From the NCBI GenBank assembly GCA_036654455.1, contig JAVVRZ010000001.1, positions 62,001 to 126,000 on the forward strand: DNA of 64,000 bases, in the 5' to 3' direction. Within the stretch, counting starts at the first letter, position 1. Each line of letters starts with the position of its first letter. This document shows, piece by piece, positions 1 to 8,193 of the stretch. This stretch comes from Clostridia bacterium (GTDB lineage: Bacteria; Bacillota; Clostridia; Christensenellales; CAG-314). Both the position numbers and the translations under genes were made by a program. A model generated the notes under the pieces. That model saw nothing but the letters and a program-made list of their open reading frames with translations. It did no database searches and was not told where the DNA came from.

Positions 1-259
1 CTTTAATCACTTCTTGCGTTTCTGTTCCGCCACAACTAGCCATAATCTTACATCTTGTATTTACTACTTCTGTAACGACTTCAAGCTGGCGAGTTCTTTC
101 GGCTTGACTAAGAATAGTCGGTTCGCCGGTTGAACCATTTACAAGTAGACAATCAACGTTGCCGTTAATTTGATATTCTATTAAGCTAGCAAGTTGGTCG
201 GTAAGTAGTCCGTTTTGGTCATAGGGACTTACTAGGGCTGTGCAAACTCCCTTAAACAT
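1..259 (-). CDS. dapA: 4-hydroxy-tetrahydrodipicolinate synthase, N-terminal part (partial)
   Basis: DapA condenses aspartate semialdehyde with pyruvate, the first committed step of the lysine/diaminopimelate pathway in the cytoplasm. Only the first 86 codons are present, because the gene runs off the left edge of the window. The visible protein starts MFKGVCTALVSPYD and has the NGSTGEP segment, equivalent to the G-T/S-T-G-E pyruvate-binding loop of the DapA/NAL aldolase family, plus the following Q-A-E-R region. The start ATG (257-259) lies 4 bases after the asd stop, and its ribosome site (GGAGG, complement of 268-272) overlaps the asd 3' end, so asd and dapA are one operon. The catalytic lysine lies beyond the window. 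A related NAL-family aldolase is possible in principle, but the asd neighbour argues for DapA. Confidence 0.9.
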   Translation of the reverse strand, partial: MFKGVCTALVSPYDQNGLLTDQLASLIEYQINGNVDCLLVNGSTGEPTILSQAERTRQLEVVTEVVNTRCKIMASCGGTETQEVIK

Positions 260-263
260 ATTT

Positions 264-1226
264 TTAACCTCCAAAGAAATATTCGCCGATTTGATAAGCG
301 TTATAAGCAGCGCCTTTGAGTAAATTGTCTGCTACTATCCACATATTTATGGTATTGTCAAGGCTATAATCTAAACGTAATCTTCCTACGTAGGTTTGAG
401 TCTTGCCAATAGTTTCTAACGGAGTAGGGTAAGCAAATTCTTCAAAGAGAACTATTCCGCTTTGATTTGACAAACACTTTTTAATTTGTGGCAAAGTAAA
501 GCTATGTTCTAATTGAACATTTAAACTTATGCTGTGGCAGTTTGCAACCGGTACTCTTACGGCGGTGCAAGTTATCGGTAAGTTTTTAAGATTTAATATT
601 TTTCTACTTTCGTCGATAACCTTCATTTCTTCTTTTGTATAGCCGTTTGAAGTAAAGTCGCCTATTTGAGGTATACAGTTATCGTAAATTTGACAAGGCA
701 AACAAGTTGGGTTTGTTTGGTGTTCTTTAAGGGCTAAGAGTCCTTCTTTTCCGGCTCCGCTTACGGCTTGATAAGTGCTTGCAACCACTCTTTTTAAGCC
801 AAATTCTTTGTCAAGGGCTGATAAGGTTGGCATAATTTGTATGGTTGAACAGTTTGGATTTGCAATTATATAATTATGCTTATAGATTAACTCGCCGTTA
901 ACCTCAGGCACGATTAGCAAAACTGCGCTAGCTAGCCTATAATAAGAAGAATTATCAATGCAAACAGTATGTTTATTTGTAAGCAATGGGGCGTAGACGC
1001 TAGCTGTTTTTTCGTCGGCGCAAAAAAAGGCTAAGTCGAATTCTTCTTGTAGCAAGCTATCTTTGGTTAGCTCAAATACGGTTTGCTCTTTTCCTAAGAC
1101 ATTGATTTTATTTTCTTTTGTCGAAGAAGCGAATAACTTTATATTATGGCGTATCGCTTTACTATTAAATACGTCAATTAAACTTGCGCCAACTATTCCG
1201 CTTGCGCCTATCAATGCAATTTTCAT
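264..1226 (-). CDS. asd: Aspartate-semialdehyde dehydrogenase
   Basis: Asd reduces aspartyl phosphate to aspartate semialdehyde with NADPH, feeding DapA next to it and the threonine and methionine branches. The 320-residue protein has the N-terminal nucleotide loop GASGIVG (residues 7-13) and the active-site cysteine in NPNCSTIQ (Cys126), followed by the conserved Q-A-V-S-G-A-G-K-E-G segment around 155. Its length is slightly short for the family (about 330-370). The start ATG (1224-1226) follows a GTGAGGG ribosome site. dapA follows after 4 bases, so the pair probably supplies meso-diaminopimelate for the wall made by the dcw genes further right. No lysine riboswitch is visible in the 160 bases upstream, so the operon's control is unknown. 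Confidence 0.95.
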   Translation of the reverse strand: MKIALIGASGIVGASLIDVFNSKAIRHNIKLFASSTKENKINVLGKEQTVFELTKDSLLQEEFDLAFFCADEKTASVYAPLLTNKHTVCIDNSSYYRLASAVLLIVPEVNGELIYKHNYIIANPNCSTIQIMPTLSALDKEFGLKRVVASTYQAVSGAGKEGLLALKEHQTNPTCLPCQIYDNCIPQIGDFTSNGYTKEEMKVIDESRKILNLKNLPITCTAVRVPVANCHSISLNVQLEHSFTLPQIKKCLSNQSGIVLFEEFAYPTPLETIGKTQTYVGRLRLDYSLDNTINMWIVADNLLKGAAYNAYQIGEYFFGG

Positions 1227-1329
1227 ATACCCTCACAGTAATATATCTTATGTTTTTTAGCTTATTTAAGAACTATTTGACTATTCTTACTTTTATGATA
1301 AAAAGAATTTTAAAAGTATTAGTATTTAA

Positions 1330-1358
1330 TTGAAAAAAAATCAAAAATAGGGTAGAAT
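1330..1358 (+). promoter_or_regulatory. Sigma-A-type promoter for the DUF624-like gene
   Basis: TTGAAA (1330-1335) and TAGAAT (1353-1358) are separated by 17 bases and lie 30 bases before the GTG start at 1388. Confidence 0.65.
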
Positions 1359-1387
1359 ACAAGCATATACCAAAAGGGGACATAAAC

Positions 1388-2278
1388 GTGAGTAAAATAG
1401 ATTATAAACAAATAAAACTTGAAAACGAACGCAGTACGCATTTAACCAAACGCCTTAACAGATTGTCTATATGGGGTTTCTTTAAAGTACTTTATCGTAA
1501 CGAAATGATTAAACTTATGCTTAGCAACTTATTCTTTTTGTTATTTGCCATTCCTTGCGTATTTGCATTTGTCAATTACACTAACAACGTTTCACTTTTA
1601 ACGCAAACTTTGCCTTCTTCTAATGCGTTTGGCATTGGTAGCGCTGTTTGGCTTGGAGTCGGGCAGGAAACTACGTCAAGTATGCTAGTTATCGGCAGTA
1701 AATTCCATTTGTGGTTAACGTTAGCGCTTTGCGCCTTTGCCTTTGTCTTTTCGGGCGGTTTTGCAGTTGTTAGAGACGCTTTCTGGACGGGTAAGATTAC
1801 ATTTTTTAAGAGTTTTTGGCTAGGCATTAAATCAAATCTTCCCTACACAATTATTTGCACGGCTTTGCTTTCGTGCATGTATTTTGGCATATATGTTCTA
1901 CAAAACTATATTTTAACAACTCTTCCTCTTTGGGCGATGATTTGTATACTTGTAGTAGCTTACATTTTACTTGTGTTATTAATTATGTATTGCTTAATAT
2001 TATTTTCGGTTACAAACACTTATAAACAAAGCGTAGGCGCAAATCTTAAAGATGCTTGGTTGCTTCTTTGGATGAATATTTTACCTAACTTTGTGCAATT
2101 AATAATTATGGCGCTTCCGGCAGGTTTACTTGCGGGCTTTGCAACTTCGTTTATTGGTTCGCTTGCGATTATGTTCTTCTTTATGATTGGAGCGTTCTAT
2201 ATGGTATTTGTTTGGTCGACTCACATGATGCGCACATTCGCTTTGTTTCACCCCATAGACCCCAAAGCCAAAGCATAA
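1388..2278 (+). CDS. Multi-pass membrane protein, DUF624/YesL-like
   Basis: This 296-residue protein has a basic N-terminus (about 1-38, many K and R) followed by five or six hydrophobic segments at roughly 40-62, 112-133, 150-172, 180-205 and 225-275. The pattern of an early R-x-x-x-G-F-F-K-V-L-Y-R-N-E segment, then a first membrane helix and a GGF-A-V-V-R-D-A-F/W motif in mid-protein, matches what I recall of the YesL/DUF624 family, small membrane proteins often linked to sugar ABC transporters. No such transporter is adjacent here. The start is GTG at 1388 behind AAAAGGGGA (1373-1380), and a strong terminator follows. The function is unknown; the family assignment is from general resemblance only. 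Confidence 0.6.
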   Translation: MSKIDYKQIKLENERSTHLTKRLNRLSIWGFFKVLYRNEMIKLMLSNLFFLLFAIPCVFAFVNYTNNVSLLTQTLPSSNAFGIGSAVWLGVGQETTSSMLVIGSKFHLWLTLALCAFAFVFSGGFAVVRDAFWTGKITFFKSFWLGIKSNLPYTIICTALLSCMYFGIYVLQNYILTTLPLWAMICILVVAYILLVLLIMYCLILFSVTNTYKQSVGANLKDAWLLLWMNILPNFVQLIIMALPAGLLAGFATSFIGSLAIMFFFMIGAFYMVFVWSTHMMRTFALFHPIDPKAKA

Positions 2279-2290
2279 TTTTAGTAAATC

Positions 2291-2317
2291 AAAAAGGTCT
2301 TAACAAGACCTTTTTTT
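2291..2317 (+). terminator. Rho-independent terminator
   Basis: AAAAAGGTCTT pairs with AAGACCTTTTT across a three-base loop and runs into seven T. It lies 13 bases after the stop of the DUF624-like gene and only 20 bases before the next start at 2338. Confidence 0.85.
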
Positions 2318-2337
2318 GTAATAACAAAAGGTAAATA

Positions 2338-3879
2338 ATGACAAAAATTGTATTTGAAAAGAATAGTCAAATTTTAATAGATACGGCTCTAAACCTACAA
2401 GAAAAAGATTTTGTAGGCGCAATTAAACTGTTTGTAAAAGCGAATACGGCTTATTCTAAGTTATGTAGGGCTAAATTATTGTCAAACAATAATTTGTTCG
2501 AGGAAGCCAACACTCTTTTGTACGAATTATTATACTCAAAACAATACACTCAAAATTGTTATGCTCAGTTAGCGCATAATTTCGAGCGTATTGGCGATTC
2601 GCAAACGAGCGAGTACTATATGCAATTAATTGATTATGAATTAAATAAATTTGATGTTAATTGGCAAAATGTCGAAAAGCAAAGCGACCAAAGCGACGAA
2701 GAAGACGAGCAATACGACGAAGACGACGAACAATCTTCTTATGAAGACGACGACATTGACCAAACAAAAGTCGACGCTAAACGCAGAGTTTCCTTTATGA
2801 GCGACATAAAGAAGTTTGACAAATTATTGGCAAAAGAGAATTTTGTCGGCGCACAAAAGCAACTTAGGCTGTGCGAATTTAGATATCATAATTCGTTTGA
2901 AATATCTCTTATGTATGTAAGGTTATTTCACGCCTCTAAACAATACGCAAAATTAGCCGAATTGCTTGCCGAATTAAATAAAAAAATGTCTAGCGAAAGT
3001 TACTTTGAAATTACCGAATTAGGCGTGTTACTGGGTAGACTTAAATTATATCAAGCTTCTTATGATGTTTTAATTAGATTTAATGATATGCCTAACTTTA
3101 TTAAATATTCTAGGCTAGGGTTTTTACTATTTATCGCAACTTATAATCTAGGTAGAATAGAACAAGCGAAAAAGATATTAGACGATTTTTTAGCTGTTTG
3201 GCAAACTCCTTTTTACAATCAATATTCTTCGAAATTTAATAAATTAATGGTTTTTGAGCCGATAAATGACTATGAAATGTTAATTAGCAATGATATATTT
3301 GCCCAAAAAGTTAATTTTTTATTGTCTTTTGCCGATTATTTTGGAATTTGGAAAAATAAAGAATTGCTAAACGCTGTGAGATGGACTATGCAACTTGACT
3401 CAAATTATATAGAGCTTCAACTTGTCGTAGTTGCAAAATTATTAGAATCAAACGAAGCAAAAACCACTGAATATTTACAAAGTTTGTTAGTTTACGAACA
3501 CCTTGACAGCGTTGTAAAGCAAAAAATTATCGAGGGTTTGCTAATTAAAGAAAAAACCTGTTTTGATATAGTTGCGTTTGGAATATATTACACTTTTAGT
3601 TTTACCGCATCGCTACCAATAATTTTACGTGAACAAACTATCAAGGCGTTGTCGGTTATTGCCTCAAATTTCTTTATCACGACACAAATTGCAAATAATA
3701 TAGTAGACAAAGCGCAACAAATACAATCTTACGTTGCCAAAAGCAATTTTTTAGGCGGAGAGCATAACGATTTAATCGCTTGCGTTATAGCTTGTGGCGG
3801 AGTAAGCGGTAGCATTTATTCTTTATTTAATGTTACGTATACCGACGTAGCTAAGTTTACCGAGCAATTATTTGATTAA
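2338..3879 (+). CDS. TPR-like helical repeat protein with acidic linker
   Basis: This is a 513-residue soluble protein of unknown function. Residues 1-110 and 150-300 consist of paired amphipathic helices of the tetratricopeptide kind (phrases such as EEANTLLYELLYSK, QTSEYYMQLIDYE, RIEQAKKILDDFL). The two helical parts are separated by a linker at about 115-146 made almost entirely of D, E, S and Q. The rest is predicted all-alpha. No signal peptide or membrane segment is seen, so it should be cytosolic. The ATG start at 2338 follows AAAGGTAAATA, a weak ribosome site. The gene sits immediately behind a terminator with no clear promoter of its own, so expression may depend on read-through. Such proteins usually serve as scaffolds; no partner is suggested by the neighbours. 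Confidence 0.6.
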   Translation: MTKIVFEKNSQILIDTALNLQEKDFVGAIKLFVKANTAYSKLCRAKLLSNNNLFEEANTLLYELLYSKQYTQNCYAQLAHNFERIGDSQTSEYYMQLIDYELNKFDVNWQNVEKQSDQSDEEDEQYDEDDEQSSYEDDDIDQTKVDAKRRVSFMSDIKKFDKLLAKENFVGAQKQLRLCEFRYHNSFEISLMYVRLFHASKQYAKLAELLAELNKKMSSESYFEITELGVLLGRLKLYQASYDVLIRFNDMPNFIKYSRLGFLLFIATYNLGRIEQAKKILDDFLAVWQTPFYNQYSSKFNKLMVFEPINDYEMLISNDIFAQKVNFLLSFADYFGIWKNKELLNAVRWTMQLDSNYIELQLVVVAKLLESNEAKTTEYLQSLLVYEHLDSVVKQKIIEGLLIKEKTCFDIVAFGIYYTFSFTASLPIILREQTIKALSVIASNFFITTQIANNIVDKAQQIQSYVAKSNFLGGEHNDLIACVIACGGVSGSIYSLFNVTYTDVAKFTEQLFD

Positions 3880-3937
3880 TCATTGTTTATAGGTTTTATT
3901 TTGTTCTAGTTATAACTAACGTTAAGTACATTATTGT

Positions 3938-4984
3938 ATGAAAAGCGTATTTAATTGTTTGACCGCCGTATGCGTAATTGTAGGTTGCGTAATCGGCGCA
4001 GGGTTTGCTAGCGGTAAAGAAGTTTTAATTTTTTTCTATCAAGGCAACCCATTATTGGTTTTTATATCTTGCTTTATTTTATTTTTTGTAGGCACTGTGT
4101 TATTTTTAATAGCTTCAAATAGATATAAAATTTATGATACTCATATTCTTTTTTACAAGATATTTGGCAGACTAAATATAATTTTTGAATTGCTAATAAA
4201 TTTAGCTTACTTTATTGTGCTTGCGACTATGCTCGCAGGCTCTAATTTGTGTCTTTCAAAGATTTTTAATACAAGTTCGATTTTTCCTTTCTTTTCGCTT
4301 GCAACGGCAATTCTTTGCGGTTACGCTTTAAATCACGATATTTCGGGGTTAAAATTTGTAAATGTCTTAGCCGTACCGCTAATTATTGTTTTTATTATAT
4401 ATATTTGCCTGCAAAGGGGAGATGCGTCTGTCGTTTGCGAAGGGCAAAGGCTTAGCTCGTCTTTAAGTTACTCAGCCTTCAACTGTATTATGATGTGCGG
4501 TGTTTTGTTGCCCTTAGGAAAGGGTTTGAATAAAAAAGAATGTGTTATTACATCTTTAATTTCTTCTTTATTTCTTTCGGCGTTAGTTGCATTAATTTTG
4601 CAAAGAATTAATCAAGGCGTATTTTTAGACACGCCTATGCCTCTAATATCACTTGCAAAAGAACGCGGAATTATACCCTTTTATTTAGCAAGCGGAGCGT
4701 TATATTTATCTATCGTAACAACGCTTGTAAGCAACGCTTTTCCGCTTGTAAGAAGTTTAGGCAACGTAGTAAAAGATAAGACAGTTTCAACTGCTATTGT
4801 AATGTTTTGCGCTTTAATCTTTTCGCTTGTAGGCTTTGATAATATAATCGAAAAGGCTTATCCGGCAATAGCTATATTTGGTTTAATTGTAATTATATTT
4901 TTACTTGTAGGACTAATATTTGACTATATTTTAGAGAAAAAACGAAGTAAAGAAAGACAAAATCACGATGCGGTTACAAATTAA
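3938..4984 (+). CDS. YkvI-like integral membrane transporter
   Basis: A 348-residue protein with about ten hydrophobic segments. The N-terminal phrase VIVGCVIGAGFASGKEVLIFF (split by a kinked first helix at G-A-G-F-A-S-G-K-E) is the hallmark of the YkvI family, which I place in the LeuT-fold (APC-type) transporter superfamily and whose substrates are not established. The C-terminus is short and basic (LEKKRSKERQN). The start ATG at 3938 lacks a strong ribosome site (upstream bases are TACATTATTGT), so the true start is slightly uncertain, but the first membrane helix begins right after it. The gene converges on the ABC transporter operon, with two hairpins between them. Confidence 0.75.
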   Translation: MKSVFNCLTAVCVIVGCVIGAGFASGKEVLIFFYQGNPLLVFISCFILFFVGTVLFLIASNRYKIYDTHILFYKIFGRLNIIFELLINLAYFIVLATMLAGSNLCLSKIFNTSSIFPFFSLATAILCGYALNHDISGLKFVNVLAVPLIIVFIIYICLQRGDASVVCEGQRLSSSLSYSAFNCIMMCGVLLPLGKGLNKKECVITSLISSLFLSALVALILQRINQGVFLDTPMPLISLAKERGIIPFYLASGALYLSIVTTLVSNAFPLVRSLGNVVKDKTVSTAIVMFCALIFSLVGFDNIIEKAYPAIAIFGLIVIIFLLVGLIFDYILEKKRSKERQNHDAVTN

Positions 4985-5037
4985 TGTAACCGCACCTATA
5001 TAAGCGCTCGCTCGTTTTATTAAGCAAGCGGGTTTTT
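4970..5037. terminator. Two hairpins in a convergent intergenic region
   Basis: The first hairpin is perfect: TGCGGTTAC (4970-4978) pairs with GTAACCGCA around the YkvI-like stop codon. The second pairs CGCTCGCT (4996-5003) with AGCAAGCG (5023-5030) and leads into TTTTTT on the plus strand. The second has one C-A mismatch on the plus strand, which becomes a U-G wobble on the minus strand. They probably end transcription of the plus gene, and possibly that of the minus operon too. Confidence 0.55.
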
Positions 5038-5837
5038 TATTCTTTCCATTTAACAATAGCTTTTTCAAGCAAAGCTACTAGAAAATACATAATGCCTGCA
5101 AGCAAACATAAGATTATCGTACAAGCCATAACAAGGTCTAGTTTAAATACTTGACCGCCATAAACTATTAGATAGCCTAGTCCAGCCTTAGACACAAGGT
5201 ATTCTCCCATAATTGTGCCTACCCACGCCATACCAACGTTAATTTTTAAAGTAGCTACTAAGGTTGGGATATTAGTTGGAAATACTAATTTGGTAAAAAT
5301 TTGTAGTTTGCTTGCGTTCATAGTTTTAAGTAGCAATATTTTGTTTGCGTTAGTTTGGTAGAAACCGTTAAGCATAGTAATTATTGTAATTACGACCGAA
5401 ACAAGTATTGCCATTACAATAATGCTAGCCGTTCCCGTTCCAACCCAAATAATTATTATAGGCCCAAGCGCAATTTTAGGTAAACTGTTGAGAACAACTA
5501 CGTAGGGTTCAAAAACATCGTTTAAAAACTTGCTCCACCACATAATAATAGCGATAATTGCGCCTAAAACTGTTCCGCACATAAAGCCAACGATAGTTTC
5601 GTAGGTTGAAATAAGTATATGTTTGCCAAGTTGACCGGTTCTAAAAGTTTCAATTATTGTCGCCATAATCTTGCTCGGGCTACTCGTTATAAAAGAGTCG
5701 ATTATGCCATAAGTCGCAAGAACTTCCCAAAGTAGTAAAGCTAGTAAAAGAAAACCTATTTGAGATATAAGCACATAAAAGGAGTAAGTCTTAATCTTTA
5801 ACAAATATTTTTTGTGTTCGGGCGAAAAGTTTTTCAT
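5037..5837 (-). CDS. ABC transporter permease, NitT/TauT/SsuC type
   Basis: This is the membrane subunit of an importer for a small organic solute. The 266-residue protein has about six membrane helices and the BPD_transp_1 EAA-type loop around 'KTMNASKLQIFTKLVFP' followed by a family-typical 'P-T-L-V-A-T-L-K-I-N-V-G-M-A-W-V-G-T-I-M-G-E' stretch that matches the SsuC/TauC/ThiX group. I chose the ATG at 5835-5837 because it overlaps the ATPase stop as ATGA and has AGGAG eight bases upstream; a longer form starting at 5855 is possible. It is the third gene of the SBP-ATPase-permease operon. The substrate cannot be told from sequence: nitrate/sulfonate/taurine, a pyrimidine thiamine precursor and others use this architecture. 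Confidence 0.88.
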   Translation of the reverse strand: MKNFSPEHKKYLLKIKTYSFYVLISQIGFLLLALLLWEVLATYGIIDSFITSSPSKIMATIIETFRTGQLGKHILISTYETIVGFMCGTVLGAIIAIIMWWSKFLNDVFEPYVVVLNSLPKIALGPIIIIWVGTGTASIIVMAILVSVVITIITMLNGFYQTNANKILLLKTMNASKLQIFTKLVFPTNIPTLVATLKINVGMAWVGTIMGEYLVSKAGLGYLIVYGGQVFKLDLVMACTIILCLLAGIMYFLVALLEKAIVKWKE

Positions 5838-6586
5838 ACGTTTAGCTCCTGCCATATTGTTTCGAATTGTTTGCTAAAATCTTTGTGTTCTCTACGAAGT
5901 AGGGGCGTAGACACATCTTGCATTAGCGTTAGATGCTCTTGTTTAATTGTAGCGGGTCTTGCCGTAAGTACGATGATTCTATCAGCCATAGAGATTGCCT
6001 CGCTAATATCGTGAGTGACAAGCAAGGTTGTTTTACCTTCTTTTTTAATAATCGAATATACATCGTCGCAAACTTTAAGCCGAGTTTGAAAGTCAAGCGC
6101 CGAAAAAGGTTCGTCAAGGAGAAGAATTTGAGGATTTGTGGCAAGGGTGCGAATTAAAGCCACTCTTTGACGCATACCGCCTGAAAGTTGGTTGGGATAG
6201 TGATTTGAAAATTCGGTAAGACCATACTTGTCTAGCAGGCTTACTGCGTGAGCGGTATTTTCTTTTTGTAATTTTTTTTGTATTTCTAGCCCGAGAATAA
6301 CATTTTTATAAATATTTCTCCACTCAAACAAATGGTCGTGTTGTAGCATGTAGCCAACTTTTGAAGATATGTGAGCAGGTTCGCCGTTTATGAGAATTTC
6401 GCCCTCGCTCTGTGGCAAAATTCCGCAAATTAAAGATAAAATTGTAGTCTTTCCACAGCCCGATGGGCCCAGCAAGGCTACAAACTCGCCTTCTTTTATG
6501 GTAAAACTTAAATCTTTAATAGCTTGCGTTTGACTTGTTTTAGTATAAAAAGTTTTACTTACATTTTTAAATTCTAATACATTCAT
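5834..6586 (-). CDS. ABC transporter ATP-binding protein, NitT/TauT/SsuB type
   Basis: The ATPase subunit of the same importer has 250 residues. Walker A is GPSGCGKTT (about 39-47), the signature is LSGGMRQRVAL (about 133), Walker B is LLLDEPFSALD (about 155) and the switch histidine is in LLVTHDISEA (about 190). The start ATG (6584-6586) follows AGGTGAA. The stop overlaps the permease start by four bases, so the two are translationally coupled. It lies 120 bases after the binding-protein gene, with a hairpin in between. The 'QTRLKVCDDVYSI' region resembles SsuB/TauB rather than amino acid or sugar ATPases. Confidence 0.92.
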   Translation of the reverse strand: MNVLEFKNVSKTFYTKTSQTQAIKDLSFTIKEGEFVALLGPSGCGKTTILSLICGILPQSEGEILINGEPAHISSKVGYMLQHDHLFEWRNIYKNVILGLEIQKKLQKENTAHAVSLLDKYGLTEFSNHYPNQLSGGMRQRVALIRTLATNPQILLLDEPFSALDFQTRLKVCDDVYSIIKKEGKTTLLVTHDISEAISMADRIIVLTARPATIKQEHLTLMQDVSTPLLRREHKDFSKQFETIWQELNV

Positions 6587-6638
6587 TTTTTCACCTACCA
6601 GTATATTTTATTATATCTATCTAGTAGTTTTAATGTGA

Positions 6639-6664
6639 AAGCCCTCCTTAATTTTGGAGGGCTT
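6639..6664 (-). promoter_or_regulatory. Intercistronic hairpin between binding-protein and ATPase genes
   Basis: AAGCCCTCC and GGAGGGCTT form a perfect nine-base stem with an eight-base loop. On the minus (transcribed) strand it is followed by CACATTAAAAC and not by a run of T, so it looks like an mRNA-end protecting or attenuating hairpin and not a full terminator. Confidence 0.6.
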
Positions 6665-6706
6665 AAAATGAGTTTTTTTAATTAATTTTTAAGAGATTTA
6701 GCTATT

Positions 6707-7702
6707 TTATTGACTTACCTTATTTGCGATTGAATTGTCGACAAGGGTAGAAAAGTCAACTCTTCTGTCAAGCTCGCCGGCATTTTCCAAAATATTTAGC
6801 AGTCTTTCCCAACTAGCCGGTTGCATAACAGGCGAAGACATCCAAGTGTCGTACGCTTTATAGTTAGCAAGCGCCGACACAATTAGCGATTTTTCCGTTC
6901 CCGCAAAATAGGGCAATAACAAATCGGCGAGTTTATTGTTATCGGTTGCGGTAAGATATTTAGTAGCTTTATAAATACAGCTTAAAAACTTTTCTAATTT
7001 TTCGGGATTTTTTTCAATGTACGAAGACGTAGCGACGTAGCAAGTATAGGGAATTTCTCCGCTTGCAAGTCCTATTCCCGTTACTATGTGACCCTTGCCT
7101 TGTGACTCCATATTACTAGCCACCGGCTCGAATAACGGCACGTAGTCGCCCGTACCGCCTGTAAATGCAGCTCCCAATAAACCAAATTGAATTTCGTAAT
7201 TCATAGTGATATTTTTGCCATCATAGTAGCCCTTTGTGTTAAGAATATATTGAAGTATCATTGCCGGCATACCGCCACGTCTACCCATAAGAATTTGTTT
7301 GCCAGCAAGGTTTGTCCAGTCAAAGTTTGGCTCATTATTGCGACTTACTAAAAAACTTCCGTCACGCTTAGTCAACTGTCCAAATACCTTTGGATGATTT
7401 TTTCTACCCTCTAAGTAAACGTAAATTGAAGACTCCGGCCCCATTAGTCCAATATCGGCTTCGTTAGTAAGTAGCGCCGTCATAGTGTTGTCAGCGCCTG
7501 CGCCGTTAGTTAGCTCGACAGTTAGTCCGGCTTCATTGAAATATCCTAACGCAATAGCTAGATATTGTGGCGCATAAAAAATTGAGTGTGTAACCTCGTT
7601 TAATCTAATTAGACCGTCATCTTGATTGTCGCAAGCGACAAGCCCAAGCGGAACGCTAACTATAAAAACAAGTGCGATAATAAAAGTTAGTATTTTTTTC
7701 AC
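6707..7702 (-). CDS. ABC transporter substrate-binding lipoprotein, NMT1/THI5-like
   Basis: The extracellular binding subunit of the importer encoded downstream. The N-terminus is a lipoprotein signal: a basic start, a hydrophobic core and the lipobox L-V-A-C with Cys24. The mature part has the NMT1/SsuA-type fold features 'APQYLAIALGYFNEAGLTVEL', 'ADIGLMGPESSIYV' and 'LAGKQILMGRRGGMPAMILQYIL'. Family members bind nitrate, alkanesulfonates, taurine or the thiamine pyrimidine precursor. No TPP riboswitch or sulfur genes are near, so the ligand remains open. The start is GTG at 7700-7702 behind GGAGGTTAAAA. Being first in the operon with a hairpin after it fits the usual excess of binding protein over membrane subunits. 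Confidence 0.88.
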   Translation of the reverse strand: MKKILTFIIALVFIVSVPLGLVACDNQDDGLIRLNEVTHSIFYAPQYLAIALGYFNEAGLTVELTNGAGADNTMTALLTNEADIGLMGPESSIYVYLEGRKNHPKVFGQLTKRDGSFLVSRNNEPNFDWTNLAGKQILMGRRGGMPAMILQYILNTKGYYDGKNITMNYEIQFGLLGAAFTGGTGDYVPLFEPVASNMESQGKGHIVTGIGLASGEIPYTCYVATSSYIEKNPEKLEKFLSCIYKATKYLTATDNNKLADLLLPYFAGTEKSLIVSALANYKAYDTWMSSPVMQPASWERLLNILENAGELDRRVDFSTLVDNSIANKVSQ

Positions 7703-7783
7703 TTTTAACCTCCAAATTTAAGTAATATATATTATTCTTGTAAATAAATATGTGTTAAATATATATTTTTTGTTTTCTTTTAG

Positions 7784-7812
7784 TTGTCAAAATATTGTTT
7801 TAGGGCTATAAT
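7784..7812 (+). promoter_or_regulatory. Promoter of the valS leader
   Basis: TTGTCA (7784-7789), 17 bases, then TATAAT (7807-7812). Transcription would begin near 7819, just ahead of the T-box structure. The -35 overlaps TTGACA on the other strand, a possible element for the divergent ABC operon. Confidence 0.8.
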
Positions 7813-7819
7813 TTAAACA

Positions 7820-8070
7820 TAAGACGTTATTAGACAAGAGGGGTAAACTAATCTACTTAACAGAGAATAAGACAGTTGGTGTAAGTCTTAAAGCAAGGTT
7901 TTTTATTTGTAGCTTGTTGATGTCGCTTAGCGAACTAATAGTAACTAAGACGGGTTGAAGCCGTTATCCTTCTAATAAGGCAAATATATTTATTTGTAAA
8001 TTAAGGTGGTACCACGGTGTTGCTCTTACAATGTCGTCCTTATTATAGGCGGTTTTGTAGGGGTTTTTTT
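7820..8070 (+). promoter_or_regulatory. Valine-type T-box leader with terminator/antiterminator
   Basis: T-box leaders read the charging state of one tRNA and stop transcription when it is aminoacylated. The distal stem I signature is present (CAGAGAATAAGAC-AGTTGGTGTAA-GTCTT, from 7861). A stem III candidate spans 7960-7981. The T-box bulge AAGGTGGTACCACGG is at 8003-8017. The terminator pairs CTTACAA...TCGTCC (8024-8039) with GGCGG...TTGTAGG and ends in seven T (8064-8070). A GTA valine codon at 7941-7943 sits in the right arm of stem I at about the specifier position and agrees with valS downstream; the exact specifier should be confirmed by folding. Confidence 0.92.
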
Positions 8071-8193
8071 AGTTGGCTTGTAAAAATATTAAATTGTAAA
8101 GTAAAATAAGCTAAAATATAAATGTTTTATACATTAAAAATTCATACATAAAAATCATAAAAATAAGAATTGACAATTTTTAAGGAGAAATAT

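Noticed and set aside
1227-1387. Lysine riboswitch upstream of asd
   Set aside because: No conserved stems were seen and the divergent gene's promoter occupies most of the space.
5838-5855. Longer permease start at 5855
   Set aside because: The AGGAG site lies inside that extension, and the shorter start forms an ATGA overlap with the ATPase stop.
7703-7783. TPP riboswitch before the THI5-like ABC transporter
   Set aside because: No CTGAGA-type motif on the relevant strand, and the region is too short and AT-rich.
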